Position numbers and translations under genes: made by a program | In this document: positions 34,455-42,660 of the stretch, one piece after another | Position numbering within the stretch: position 1 is the first letter of the stretch | Layout of the letters: each line of letters opens with the position of its first letter | NCBI RefSeq assembly: GCF_002150735.1 | Contig: NZ_MUKA01000057.1 | Location: 1-52,368, forward strand | DNA: 52,368 nucleotides | Direction of reading: 5' to 3' | Source: Streptomyces africanus | GTDB taxonomy: Bacteria > Actinomycetota > Actinomycetes > Streptomycetales > Streptomycetaceae | Notes under the pieces: model-generated | Databases searched by the model: none | What the model saw: the letters and a program-made list of their open reading frames with translations, nothing else | Told to the model about the DNA's origin: nothing

Positions 34455-34754
34455 TTACGAGGTCTGCCCCTGCGCCCGGGACGACTCGTCGGCGCTGTCC
34501 TCCTGGTTGCGGTTGGCCTCCAGGTTGGCCTTCATCCGGTCCACCCGCTGCACGATCTGCACGGAGGCCCGGTCCCGCTCCTTGCGCAGCACGACGAAAC
34601 TGATCGGCGCGGAGAGCAGCAGGGCGAGCATGACGATCCACAGGCCGTTGCTGGCGCCGAGACCGCGCGGGGCGAGGCCGGAGTAGACGAGGCCCCAGAC
34701 GACCACGAGGCAGCCTGCGAAGATGCCGAGGCGCATCAGCGTGTAGCGGAGCAT
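34455..34754 (-). CDS. DUF4229 membrane protein
   Basis: A 99-residue protein with two membrane helices (MRLGIFAGCLVVVWGLVY and LWIVMLALLLSAPISFVVL) followed by a charged amphipathic tail, RKERDRASVQIVQRVDRMKA. The pattern two-TM then LRKERD is typical of DUF4229, an actinobacterial family of unknown function found near menaquinone genes. ATG 34754 (MLRYTLMRLGIF) is preferred over 34796 because family members begin close to the first helix. The gene is the last of the minus-strand menaquinone/UdgX series. Confidence 0.8.
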   Translation of the reverse strand: MLRYTLMRLGIFAGCLVVVWGLVYSGLAPRGLGASNGLWIVMLALLLSAPISFVVLRKERDRASVQIVQRVDRMKANLEANRNQEDSADESSRAQGQTS

Positions 34755-34861
34755 CTCAATCCACTCTTCCGGTTCGAACGGCCAGAACGCACCCAAAGGG
34801 GCACCGTCCAGTGAAGCACGCCGGGCGGCCGGTCTCGCAGGGGGGTGCGGGACCGCCGGGT

Positions 34862-35386
34862 TCAGGCCAGCGGCAGCAGCATGATGATGTCGTCCCGGTC
34901 GTCGCCGGGCGCCACCCGGATCGCGCCGGGGATGCGGCCGACCTCCTTGTAGCCGCAGGACTCGTAGAAGCGCTCCAGGCCGAGACCCCCACGGCAGGTG
35001 AGGCGGATCGCCTCGATGCCGGCGAGCCCCCGGGCGGCGTCGGCGGCCGCCGCCAGCAGATCACGCCCGTACCCCTTGCCCTGATGACGCGGATGCACCA
35101 TCACCGTGTAGAGCCACAGCCAGTGCGTCATCAGGTGGTGCGTGTTGAGGGTGAGGAACGCGGTCGCCGCGACGCGCCCCTCCTCGTCGTGCCCGACGAG
35201 CAGCCTGACCTGCCCCTCCGCCATCGACGCGAAGTGCCGCGTCAGCCAGGGACGGACGTCCTCCGGCGTCACCGGCGGCACGAAGCCGACGGCACCGCCC
35301 GCGTTGGAGACGTCGGCCCACAGGTCGAGGATGCCGTCACGCAGGTCGGGCGTGACGGCAGGATCGAAGGTGAAGGTAAGGGGCAT
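34862..35386 (-). CDS. GNAT-family N-acetyltransferase
   Basis: A 174-residue GCN5-related acetyltransferase. The acetyl-CoA binding loop is HPRHQGKGYGRDLL (Q-x-x-G-x-G type) after the strand WLWLYTVMV, followed by motif B (IRLTCRGGLGLERFYESCGYKEVGRIP). Substrate unknown. ATG 35386 is the natural start. It is 16 bases upstream of nothing coding on its strand except udgX, which ends at 35403, so the two may be co-transcribed. Confidence 0.9.
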   Translation of the reverse strand: MPLTFTFDPAVTPDLRDGILDLWADVSNAGGAVGFVPPVTPEDVRPWLTRHFASMAEGQVRLLVGHDEEGRVAATAFLTLNTHHLMTHWLWLYTVMVHPRHQGKGYGRDLLAAAADAARGLAGIEAIRLTCRGGLGLERFYESCGYKEVGRIPGAIRVAPGDDRDDIIMLLPLA

Positions 35387-35402
35387 GCGCAGATTGTAGC
35401 TA

Positions 35403-36053
35403 TTACGCCAGTACCTGCGCCGCCACTTTCAGGTCCGACAGCAGCCCCCGGTACGCCGCCTCCCGGTCGTCCGCCCGCAGCACCGACGACGGATGCACCG
35501 TCGGCACCAGCCGCTCCGGCCGGCCGTGGATCTCCTCCTCCAGCACCGTGCCCCGCACCTGCGTGACCCGGAAGGAGGACCCGAGCAGCGCCTTCCCGGC
35601 GGTGGCCCCGAGCACGACGATCAGCTCCGGCTCCACGACCGCGAGCTCGGCGGCCAGCCAGGGGCCGCACGCGGTCATCTCACGCAGGCTGGGCGCCTTG
35701 TGGATCCGGCGCTTGCGCGGCTCGGCCTGGGTGAACTTGAAGTGCTTGACCGCGTTGGTGACGTAGGCCTCGGAAGGGTCGATGCCCGCCTCCTCCAGGG
35801 CCCGGTCCAGAAGCCGCCCGGCGGGCCCGACGAAGGGCTTCCCCTGCCGGTCCTCCTGGTCCCCGGGCTGCTCCCCCACGAGCATGACGCGAGCGTCCTT
35901 GTTCCCGTCCCCGAACACGGTCTGGGTGGCGTCCCGGTGCAGGGGGCAACCATGACACTCGGCAGCGGCCCGCCGCAGAGCGGGCAACCCCCCGCGCTCA
36001 GGAACGAACGGTTCAGCGGTGTAGGCGTCCTCAGGCGCCTTTGTGCTAACCAT
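35403..36053 (-). CDS. udgX: UdgX-type uracil-DNA glycosylase
   Basis: A 216-residue protein of the UDG superfamily. Motif A is GEQPGDQED (60-68), and the UdgX-specific R-loop KRRIH lies at 114-118 with His118. The late motif is HPSSVLR (187-193). Cys33, Cys36 and Cys129 are candidate iron-sulfur ligands. In the mycobacterial UdgX, the histidine of the R-loop makes a covalent bond to the DNA sugar after excision of uracil, so the enzyme becomes trapped on DNA. ATG 36053 is chosen as the first conserved start. Confidence 0.92.
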   Translation of the reverse strand: MVSTKAPEDAYTAEPFVPERGGLPALRRAAAECHGCPLHRDATQTVFGDGNKDARVMLVGEQPGDQEDRQGKPFVGPAGRLLDRALEEAGIDPSEAYVTNAVKHFKFTQAEPRKRRIHKAPSLREMTACGPWLAAELAVVEPELIVVLGATAGKALLGSSFRVTQVRGTVLEEEIHGRPERLVPTVHPSSVLRADDREAAYRGLLSDLKVAAQVLA

Positions 36054-36150
36054 GCCCTCCGGGTACCCCACCCAGGGGCGCGGGACCCTGTCGATATGCG
36101 GCTCCGCCGCGGGGCGCGACCAGCCCCCACAAACCCGCACCCGAAAACGG

Positions 36151-37314
36151 TCACACCCGCATCGGCTGCGGCGACTCCCGACGCTCCGGGTCGGGCCCGT
36201 CATACTCCCGAATGATCTCGTACCGCGTATTCCGCTCCACCGGCCGGAACCCCGCATCGCGAATGAGATCCAGCAGGTCCTCACGGGTCAGCTTGTTCGG
36301 CGTACCGAAGTTGTCCGCGTCATGCGTGATCTTGTACTCGACGACAGACCCGTCCATGTCATCCGCACCGTGCTGCAACGCCAACTGCGCGGTCTGCACC
36401 CCGTGCATGACCCAGAAGACCTTCACATGCGGCACGTTGTCGAACAGCAGCCGCGACACGGCGAAGGTCTTCAGCGCCTCCGCGCCCGTCGCCATCTGCG
36501 TCCGCGCCTGAAGGCGATTCCGCACCTTGCCGTCCTGCATGTCGACGAAGTCGTGCTGGTACCGCAGCGGAATGAAGACCTGGAAACCCCCGGTCTCGTC
36601 CTGCAGCTCACGCAGCCGCAGCACGTGATCCACCCGGTGCCGCGGCTCTTCGATGTGGCCGTACAGCATCGTGCAGGGGGTCTTCAGACCCTTCTCGTGC
36701 GCGAGCCGGTGGATCCGGGACCAGTCCTCCCAGTGGGTCCGGTGGTCCACGATGTGCTGCCGGACCTCCCAGTCGAAGATCTCCGCACCGCCGCCGGTCA
36801 GCGACTCCAGACCCGCGTCGATCAGCTCGTCCAGGATCTCGGACGCGCTCATCCCGGAGATGGTCTCGAAGTGGTGGATCTCGGTCGCCGTGAAGGCCTT
36901 CAGCGAGACGTGCGGCAGGGCGGCCTTCAACTCCCGCAGCGAGCGCGGGTAGTAGCGCCACGGCAGGTTCGGGTGCAGCCCGTTGACGATGTGCAGCTCG
37001 GTGAGGTTGTCGCCCTCCATCGCCTTGGCGAGCTTGACGGCCTCCTCGATGCGCATCGTGTACGCGTCCTTCTCCCCCGGCTTGCGCTGGAAGGAGCAGT
37101 ACGCGCAGGAGGCCGTGCACACGTTGGTCATGTTGAGGTGACGGTTGACGTTGAAGTGCACGACGTCGCCGTTCTTGCGCGTACGCACCTCGTGCGCGAG
37201 GCCGCCGAGCCAGGCCAGGTCGTCCGACTCGTACAGCGCGATGCCGTCCTCACGGGTCAGCCGCTCACCGGAACGGACCTTCTCCTCCAGCTCGCGCTTG
37301 AGCCCGACATCCAT
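36151..37314 (-). CDS. mqnE: Aminofutalosine synthase MqnE (radical SAM)
   Basis: A 387-residue radical SAM enzyme that joins the MqnA product to SAM-derived adenosine to give aminofutalosine. The cluster motif CTASCAYC gives Cys66, Cys70 and Cys73 (C-x3-C-x2-C). RHLNMTNVCTASC is a signature of the MqnC/MqnE family, and FVDMQDGKVRNRL and ITHDADNFGTPN are typical of MqnE. ATG 37314 follows GGAGAAAGG. It lies 38 bases after the AsnC gene. mqnB, mqnC and mqnD are not in the window. Confidence 0.93.
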   Translation of the reverse strand: MDVGLKRELEEKVRSGERLTREDGIALYESDDLAWLGGLAHEVRTRKNGDVVHFNVNRHLNMTNVCTASCAYCSFQRKPGEKDAYTMRIEEAVKLAKAMEGDNLTELHIVNGLHPNLPWRYYPRSLRELKAALPHVSLKAFTATEIHHFETISGMSASEILDELIDAGLESLTGGGAEIFDWEVRQHIVDHRTHWEDWSRIHRLAHEKGLKTPCTMLYGHIEEPRHRVDHVLRLRELQDETGGFQVFIPLRYQHDFVDMQDGKVRNRLQARTQMATGAEALKTFAVSRLLFDNVPHVKVFWVMHGVQTAQLALQHGADDMDGSVVEYKITHDADNFGTPNKLTREDLLDLIRDAGFRPVERNTRYEIIREYDGPDPERRESPQPMRV

Positions 37315-37352
37315 GTGCACACCTTTCTCCGACAGCCCGACCAACCGTACGC

Positions 37353-37808
37353 CTACACCTCTTCGGGCAGCTCTCCGACCCGGTTCTCCCACTTGGTCGA
37401 GAGAACAATGGTCGTACGCGTCCGCGACACACCCTTCGTACCGCTCAGCCGCCGGATGATCTTCTCCAGGCCGTCCACGTTCTCCGCCCGCACCTTGAGC
37501 ATGTACGAGTCGTCGCCCGCGATGAACCAGCAGTCCTCGATCTCCGAGAGGTCGCGCAGCCGCTGGGCCACGTCCTCGTGGTCCGTGGCGTCGGAGAGCG
37601 AGATGCCGATGAGGGCGGTGACGCCGAGGCCGAGCGACGCGGCGTCGACGGTGGCCCGGTAGCCGGTGATGACACCGGCCGCCTCCAGCCGGTTGATGCG
37701 GTCGGTGACGCTGGGTCCCGACAGCCCGACGAGGCGTCCCAGCTCCGCGTAGGAGGCCCGGCCGTTCTCCCTCAGGGCCTGGATGAGCTGCCTGTCCACC
37801 GCGTCCAT
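37353..37808 (-). CDS. Lrp/AsnC-family regulator
   Basis: A 151-residue protein with an N-terminal HTH (LIQALRENGRASYAELGRLVGLSGPSVTDRINRLEAAGVI) and a C-terminal RAM ligand-binding domain (VTALIGISLSDATDHEDVAQRL then FIAGDDSYMLKVRAENVDGLEK). It probably binds an amino acid or similar effector and works as a dimer or octamer. ATG 37808 has GGAAGG upstream at an above-average 12-base spacing. Placed between mqnM and mqnE in the same direction, it may control menaquinone genes. Confidence 0.92.
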   Translation of the reverse strand: MDAVDRQLIQALRENGRASYAELGRLVGLSGPSVTDRINRLEAAGVITGYRATVDAASLGLGVTALIGISLSDATDHEDVAQRLRDLSEIEDCWFIAGDDSYMLKVRAENVDGLEKIIRRLSGTKGVSRTRTTIVLSTKWENRVGELPEEV

Positions 37809-37887
37809 TGCGATCGAAGCCTTCCGCTGAAGTTGTCCGAAAAGTCTGTGGTTGTGATGACGTACAGATGCCGTGCAGGGATGTGGC

Positions 37888-38574
37888 TCACTCGGCGCGG
37901 TCTGCTCCGCCGCCGAGCTCACCATGCCAACGGCGGTAGAGCCGGTGCGGCACGCCCGCCGCGTCGAGTACGCGTCCGGCGACGAAGTCCACCAGGTCCT
38001 GGATGTGCGTCGCGCCCGCGTAGAAGCCGGGTGAGGCGGGCACGACGGTCGCGCCCGCGTCGTCGAGGGTGACCAGGTGCCGCAGGGTCTGGCCGTTCAG
38101 CGGGGTCTCGCGTACGGCCACGACCAGGGGGCGGCGCTCCTTCAGGGTCACGCTCGCCGCCCGCTGCAACAGGTCCTTCGACAGCCCGAGCGCGACTCCG
38201 GCCACGCTCGCGGTCGAGGCGGGCACGATCAGCATGCCCTTGGTGGGGTACGACCCCGAGGAGGGCCCGGCGGCCAGGTCGCCGGCGCTCCAGTGCCGTA
38301 CGGCGCCGATGTCCACGGAGAACGTGCCGGGCTTGCCGTCGGCGCCCCGGGACAGCCATTCCCGCAGGTCGTCCTGCCAGTGGGCGTCCCGGAAGGAGAG
38401 CCCGGTCTCGTCGAGCAGGGTGAGGCGGGAGGCCCGGGACACCACGAGGTCGACGCTTTCGCCGGCGGCGAGGAGCGCCCGCAGCACGGCAGCGGCATAC
38501 GGGGTGCCGGAGGCGCCGGACACCCCTACGATCCAAGGCGTACGCGGTGTCTCGCCTGGCTTGACTGGGTTCAC
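37888..38574 (-). CDS. mqnM: UbiX-like flavin prenyltransferase MqnM
   Basis: A 228-residue flavoprotein of the UbiX/Pad1 family. The N-terminal motif WIVGVSGASGTPYAAAVLRAL and the LIVPASTASVAGVALGLSKDLLQRAASVTLKERRPLVVAVRETPLN block are characteristic. These enzymes prenylate FMN to the cofactor needed by UbiD-type decarboxylases; the cognate UbiD (mqnL) is at 40159-41610. GTG 38574 is chosen because earlier codons lack conservation. The UbiD/UbiA pair is separated from this gene by a rhomboid gene on the other strand. Confidence 0.92.
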   Translation of the reverse strand: MNPVKPGETPRTPWIVGVSGASGTPYAAAVLRALLAAGESVDLVVSRASRLTLLDETGLSFRDAHWQDDLREWLSRGADGKPGTFSVDIGAVRHWSAGDLAAGPSSGSYPTKGMLIVPASTASVAGVALGLSKDLLQRAASVTLKERRPLVVAVRETPLNGQTLRHLVTLDDAGATVVPASPGFYAGATHIQDLVDFVAGRVLDAAGVPHRLYRRWHGELGGGADRAE

Positions 38575-38664
38575 AACACCGAGCCTATCCGGCGTCGCAG
38601 GGCGGGAACCGGCCAAGGGGGGCGGGGCGTTCCCCGGAGGGACGAGCGAGCACTGGGGGCCGCC

Positions 38665-39270
38665 ATGTCGAGTGCCGGAGCGGGATCGTCACGGGGCGAC
38701 CGTGCGAGGGCCGCGGCCAAGCTGATGCTGGCCTGGGTGGCGCTGTTGTGGCTGCTGGAAGTGGTGGACGTGCTGAGCGGGCACGCGCTGGACGGCCTCG
38801 GCGTCACGCCGCGCACGCCGTCCGAGCTGGTCGACGTCGTCCCGTCGGCGTTCATCCACTTCGGCTTCGCCCATCTGGCCGCGAACACGGTGCCGCTGCT
38901 GGTCCTCGGCTTCCTCGCCGCGCTGGCGGGCCTGCGGCGTTTCCTGCTGGTCTGCGCGCTGATCGTGCTCGTCGACGGCCTGGGTGTCTGGCTCATAGCC
39001 CCGGCGCACACCAACACGGCGGGCGCCTCCGGCCTGATCTTCGGCCTCTTCGGCTTCCTCCTGGTCAGCGGCTTCGTCGAGCGCCGCCCCTGGGGCATCC
39101 TGGCCGGCCTCCTGATCGCCGCGATCTGGGGCGGCTCGATCCTCTCGGGCCTGGCCCCCACCCAGACGGGCATCAGCTGGCAGGGCCACCTCCTGGGCCT
39201 GCTGGCGGGGGTGGCGGCGGCGTTCCTGCTCCGCCGCCCGCGGGCCACGCCGTCGGCACTCACACAGTGA
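38665..39270 (+). CDS. Rhomboid-family intramembrane serine protease
   Basis: A 201-residue, six-TM protein. The catalytic Ser is in GASG (Ser122) in NTAGASGLIFGLFG, the partner His is His175 in WQGHLLG, and the oxyanion region has His70 and Asn74 in HLAANTVP. All three parts are present, so it should be active. ATG 38665 follows GGGGGC. It is on the plus strand inside the minus-strand menaquinone cluster and overlaps the end of mqnP by 11 bases tail-to-tail. Substrate unknown. Confidence 0.9.
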   Translation: MSSAGAGSSRGDRARAAAKLMLAWVALLWLLEVVDVLSGHALDGLGVTPRTPSELVDVVPSAFIHFGFAHLAANTVPLLVLGFLAALAGLRRFLLVCALIVLVDGLGVWLIAPAHTNTAGASGLIFGLFGFLLVSGFVERRPWGILAGLLIAAIWGGSILSGLAPTQTGISWQGHLLGLLAGVAAAFLLRRPRATPSALTQ

Positions 39271-40162
39271 GGCCGCGCACCAGCAGGTCCAGCAGCGCGC
39301 ACACGAACAGGGCAATGCCGATGAAGCCGTTGACGCTGAAGAACGCGCGGTTCACTCGGGACAGGTCGTGGGGGCGGACGATGGTGTGTTCGTAGAGGAA
39401 CGCGGCGGCGACGATCAGGAGGCCCAGCCAGAAGAAGGCGCCGGCGTCGGTGGCGAGGGCGTACCAGACGAACAGGGCCGTCGTGAGGGTGTGGCAGACC
39501 CGGGCGCCCCAGATCGCCGCCGGAATGCCGAAGCGGGCCGGGACGGACATGACGCCGATCTCACGGTCGGTCTCGACGTCCTGGCAGGCGTAGATCAGGT
39601 CGAAGCCGCCGATCCAGATGCCGACGGCGAGACCGAGGAGCACCGCGTCCCAGGACCAGGAGCCCGTGATGGCCAGCCAGCCGCCGACCGGGCCCATCGA
39701 CTGCGCGAGGCCCAGGATGGCCTGCGGGAAGTTCGTGAACCGCTTGCCGTAGGGGTAGACCACCATCGGGATCACCGCGATGGGGGCCAGGGCCAGGCAC
39801 AGCGGGTTGAGCAGGGCCGCCGCGCCGAGGAAGACGACGAGGGCGATCAGCGCCCCGGTCCAGGCGTGCCGGACCGACATCGCGCCCGTCACCAGCTCGC
39901 GGTGCGCGGTGCGCGGGTTACGGGCGTCGATCTCGCGGTCGATGATCCGGTTGACCGCCATCGCGAAGGTCCGCAGGCCGACCATGCAGATGGTGACCAG
40001 CAGCAGCCGGCCCCAGTGGACGTTCTTGTCCCACTGGTACATCGCGGTCAGGGCGGCGATGTAGGCGAAGGGCAGCGCGAAGACCGAGTGCTCGATCATC
40101 ACCAGCCGGAGGAACGCCTTCGTGCGTCCCGGCTGCGGGATCGCGGCGGAAGCGGAAGTCAC
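39260..40162 (-). CDS. mqnP: UbiA-family prenyltransferase MqnP
   Basis: A 300-residue polytopic prenyltransferase. The two aspartate motifs for Mg2+ and prenyl diphosphate are NRIIDREID (Asn71, Asp75, Asp79) and DVETDREIG (Asp195, Asp199). In the futalosine pathway it attaches a long-chain prenyl group to 1,4-dihydroxy-6-naphthoate. GTG 40162 overlaps the mqnL stop (GTGA), giving translational coupling. MqnP/SCO4491 equivalence is from memory. Confidence 0.93.
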   Translation of the reverse strand: MTSASAAIPQPGRTKAFLRLVMIEHSVFALPFAYIAALTAMYQWDKNVHWGRLLLVTICMVGLRTFAMAVNRIIDREIDARNPRTAHRELVTGAMSVRHAWTGALIALVVFLGAAALLNPLCLALAPIAVIPMVVYPYGKRFTNFPQAILGLAQSMGPVGGWLAITGSWSWDAVLLGLAVGIWIGGFDLIYACQDVETDREIGVMSVPARFGIPAAIWGARVCHTLTTALFVWYALATDAGAFFWLGLLIVAAAFLYEHTIVRPHDLSRVNRAFFSVNGFIGIALFVCALLDLLVRGLTV

Positions 40163-41610
40163 AGGCCGTACTCCTTCCAGCGGCGGTCCACCTTCGCCGC
40201 CGTCTCCGGATCGGACTCCACCATGTCGGGCCAGCCGCCGTCACGCGTGTAGCCCTCCTCGGGCCACTTCCTCGTCGCGTCGATTCCGGCCTTGCCGCCC
40301 CAGAACTGCTGGTAGGAGGCGTGGTCGAGGTGGTCGACCGGCCCCTCGACGATGCTCAGGTCGCGGGCGTAGTCCGTGTTGCCGAGCGCCCGCCAGGCGA
40401 CCTCGTGCAGGTCGTGGACGTCGCAGTCGGAGTCGACGACCACGATCAGCTTGGTCAGCGACATCATGTGCGCGCCCCAGACGGCATGCATGACCTTCTG
40501 CGCGTGCTTCGGGTACTTCTTGTCGATCGAGACGATCGCGCAGTTGTGGAAGCCGCCCGCCTCCGGCAGGTGGTAGTCCACGATGTCCGGCACGATGATC
40601 TTCAGCAGTGGCAGGAAGAAGCGTTCCGTCGCACGACCGAGGGGTCCGTCCTCCGTCGGGGGCCTGCCCACGACGATCGACTGGAGCAGGGGCCGCTTCC
40701 GCATCGTCACGCAGTCGATCTTGAGGGCGGGGAAGGGTTCCTGCGGCGTGTAGAAGCCGGTGTGGTCGCCGAAGGGTCCCTCGGGCAGCATCTCGCCCGG
40801 CTCCAGCCAGCCCTCGATGACGACCTCCGCCTGCGCCGGCACCTGGAGCGGCACGGTCTTGCAGTCGACCATCTCGATCCGCTTGCCCGCGAGGAACCCG
40901 GCGAACAGGTACTCGTCGATGTCCCCGGGCAGCGGGGCCGTGGAGGCGTACGTGACGGCGGGCGGGCACCCGAAGGCGATCGCGACCGGCAGCCGCTCCC
41001 CGCGCCGGGCCGCCACCTGGTAGTGGTTCCGGCTGTCCTTGTGGATCTGCCAGTGCATGCCGATCGTGCGCCGGTCGTGGCGCTGGAGGCGGTACAGCCC
41101 GAGGTTGCGGATGCCCGTCTCCGGGTCCTTGGTGTGGGTGAGCCCCAGGTTGAAGAAGGAGCCGCCGTCCTTCGGCCAGGTGAACAGAGCGGGGAGCTGG
41201 TCCAGGTCGACGTCGTCCCCGGTCAGGACGACCTCCTGCACCGGGCCGTCCTTCACCTTCTTCGGCGGTACGTGCGTCATCGCGCCGAGCTTCCCGAAGG
41301 CCTCGCGCACGCCGACGAACCCGTGCGGCAGCTCGGGCTTCAGCAGTCCGCCGATCCGCTCCGAGATCTCGCCGTACGACTTCAGGCCCAGCGCCTTCAG
41401 CAGGCGCCGGTCCGTGCCGTACACGTTCATCGCGAGCGGCATGCGCGACCCGCGTACGTTCTCGAAGAGCAGGGCGGGACCGCCGGCCTTCTGCACCCGG
41501 TCGACGATCTCCCCGACCTCCAGATACGGGTCGACCTCGGCCTTGATGCGCTTGAGGTCGCCCTCGCGCTCCAGAGCCCTGAGCAGGGAGCGAAGATCGT
41601 CGTAAGCCAT
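40159..41610 (-). CDS. mqnL: UbiD-family decarboxylase MqnL
   Basis: A 483-residue UbiD-type enzyme. The catalytic stretch [11 protein letters not shown] starts at Glu277 and the upstream E-x-W-L-E segment (Glu266, Glu270) corresponds to the prenyl-FMN-binding acidic residues. It should remove the carboxylate from the naphthoate intermediate of menaquinone synthesis, using prenylated FMN made by MqnM. ATG 41610 is the natural start. It begins the minus-strand mqnL-mqnP unit and is divergent from the PLDc_N gene 68 bases away. Confidence 0.93.
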   Translation of the reverse strand: MAYDDLRSLLRALEREGDLKRIKAEVDPYLEVGEIVDRVQKAGGPALLFENVRGSRMPLAMNVYGTDRRLLKALGLKSYGEISERIGGLLKPELPHGFVGVREAFGKLGAMTHVPPKKVKDGPVQEVVLTGDDVDLDQLPALFTWPKDGGSFFNLGLTHTKDPETGIRNLGLYRLQRHDRRTIGMHWQIHKDSRNHYQVAARRGERLPVAIAFGCPPAVTYASTAPLPGDIDEYLFAGFLAGKRIEMVDCKTVPLQVPAQAEVVIEGWLEPGEMLPEGPFGDHTGFYTPQEPFPALKIDCVTMRKRPLLQSIVVGRPPTEDGPLGRATERFFLPLLKIIVPDIVDYHLPEAGGFHNCAIVSIDKKYPKHAQKVMHAVWGAHMMSLTKLIVVVDSDCDVHDLHEVAWRALGNTDYARDLSIVEGPVDHLDHASYQQFWGGKAGIDATRKWPEEGYTRDGGWPDMVESDPETAAKVDRRWKEYGL

Positions 41611-41678
41611 GCGGTCCAGTATCCCCGAGCGGCTACCCTGGCCCTGAACCGCCCACCCGCTTTGCTGAGAGGCCGCGC

Positions 41679-41978
41679 ATGCTCCGGGTACTGATGTTCC
41701 TCGTGCCGCTGGCGCTGAGCGTGTACGCGTTCATCGACTGCATCAGCACGAAGGACGACGAGATCCGGCACATGCCCAAGCCGTTGTGGGCGATCCTCGT
41801 GCTGCTGTTCCCGCTCGTCGGCTCGATCTCCTGGCTGATCGCCGGCAAGAAGCGGGGTGCCGCGGCGGGGGGCCGTCCGCGGCCCCGGCAGTGGGTGGCG
41901 CCCGACGACAACCCCGACTTCCTGAAGTCCCTCGACGAGGAGAAGCGGGACGACGATCCCAGGCGGGACGAGCCCTGA
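41679..41978 (+). CDS. PLDc_N-domain membrane protein
   Basis: A 99-residue protein with two membrane helices ([22 protein letters not shown] and [23 protein letters not shown]), the second carrying PLVGSISW characteristic of the PLDc_N (phospholipase D-nuclease N-terminal) domain. The tail is acidic and soluble. It contains no catalytic phospholipase domain. Function unknown. ATG 41679 is the first start; a weak site precedes it. Confidence 0.8.
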   Translation: MLRVLMFLVPLALSVYAFIDCISTKDDEIRHMPKPLWAILVLLFPLVGSISWLIAGKKRGAAAGGRPRPRQWVAPDDNPDFLKSLDEEKRDDDPRRDEP

Positions 41979-42020
41979 GGGTCGCCGACGTCCAGTGAGG
42001 ATCCACCAAGGATGGACAGC

Positions 42021-42596
42021 ATGCGGGAACCGTGGCGCCGATTTGAACAGTGGCTTCGGCAGAACGCGCCCGGGGATTATTCCACGCTCCGCCCAGGAGC
42101 GTCGGACGTCGCTATCTCCAGGCTGGAGAGCGGAGTTGGTTTCCCGCTCCACGGTGACCTGAAGTCGCTTCTCTCGGAACACGACGGTGTCACGCCGCGC
42201 AGATCCAGCATGGCGCCCGGCGCCTTTCTTCTCGGGTACAGCCTTCTGGATACCGAAGGAATCCTGGAATGGCATCAGAACCTTTCCTCCATGGCGCACG
42301 AAGCGGTCGAGGAAGGCTACGAGGAAGAAGTGGTCGGGCGCACCGCACACACCCGGTGGGTTCCCTTCGCTCAGGCCCTCACCGGTGATCTGCTGTTCGT
42401 CGACCACCGTACGGACCACTACGGAGAGGTCGGCGAGATCTCGTTCGGCGATCCCGAGTACCTGCGGCTCTGGCCGTCCATGACTCTGATGCTGACCGAC
42501 CTGTGCGAAGCGGTGGAGGCATCGCTGCGGCTGCCGACCGCGCGCCGTCGCCCGTCGGTCCATGAAGGGCGCATGCTGGAGTGGGTCACGGGCTGA
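42021..42596 (+). CDS. SMI1/KNR4-family protein, candidate immunity protein
   Basis: A 191-residue soluble protein. The start of the fold reads LPPG-like sequence (LRPGASDVAISRLESGVGFPLHGDLKSLLSEHDGV), then PGAFLLGYSLLDTEGIL and GDLLFVDHRTDHYGEV, the arrangement of SMI1/KNR4 (SUKH) proteins. These commonly serve as immunity proteins to secreted nuclease toxins. ATG 42021 has AAGG nine bases upstream; 42012 is an alternative. It converges on the 1489-residue NucA/NucB-containing gene and shares its terminator. Confidence 0.85.
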   Translation: MREPWRRFEQWLRQNAPGDYSTLRPGASDVAISRLESGVGFPLHGDLKSLLSEHDGVTPRRSSMAPGAFLLGYSLLDTEGILEWHQNLSSMAHEAVEEGYEEEVVGRTAHTRWVPFAQALTGDLLFVDHRTDHYGEVGEISFGDPEYLRLWPSMTLMLTDLCEAVEASLRLPTARRRPSVHEGRMLEWVTG

Positions 42597-42605
42597 CCCG
42601 CGAAA

Positions 42606-42645
42606 CGAAGCGTCCTGCCGGATCGTGATCCGGCAGGACGCTTCG
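42606..42645. terminator. Bidirectional terminator
   Basis: A perfect 19-bp inverted repeat, cgaagcgtcctgccggatc (42606-42624) with its complement at 42627-42645, between the convergent SMI1 gene and the large secreted nuclease gene. It ends both transcripts and is among the strongest hairpins in the window. Confidence 0.9.
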
Positions 42646-42660
42646 CTGTGGGACCCGCTG

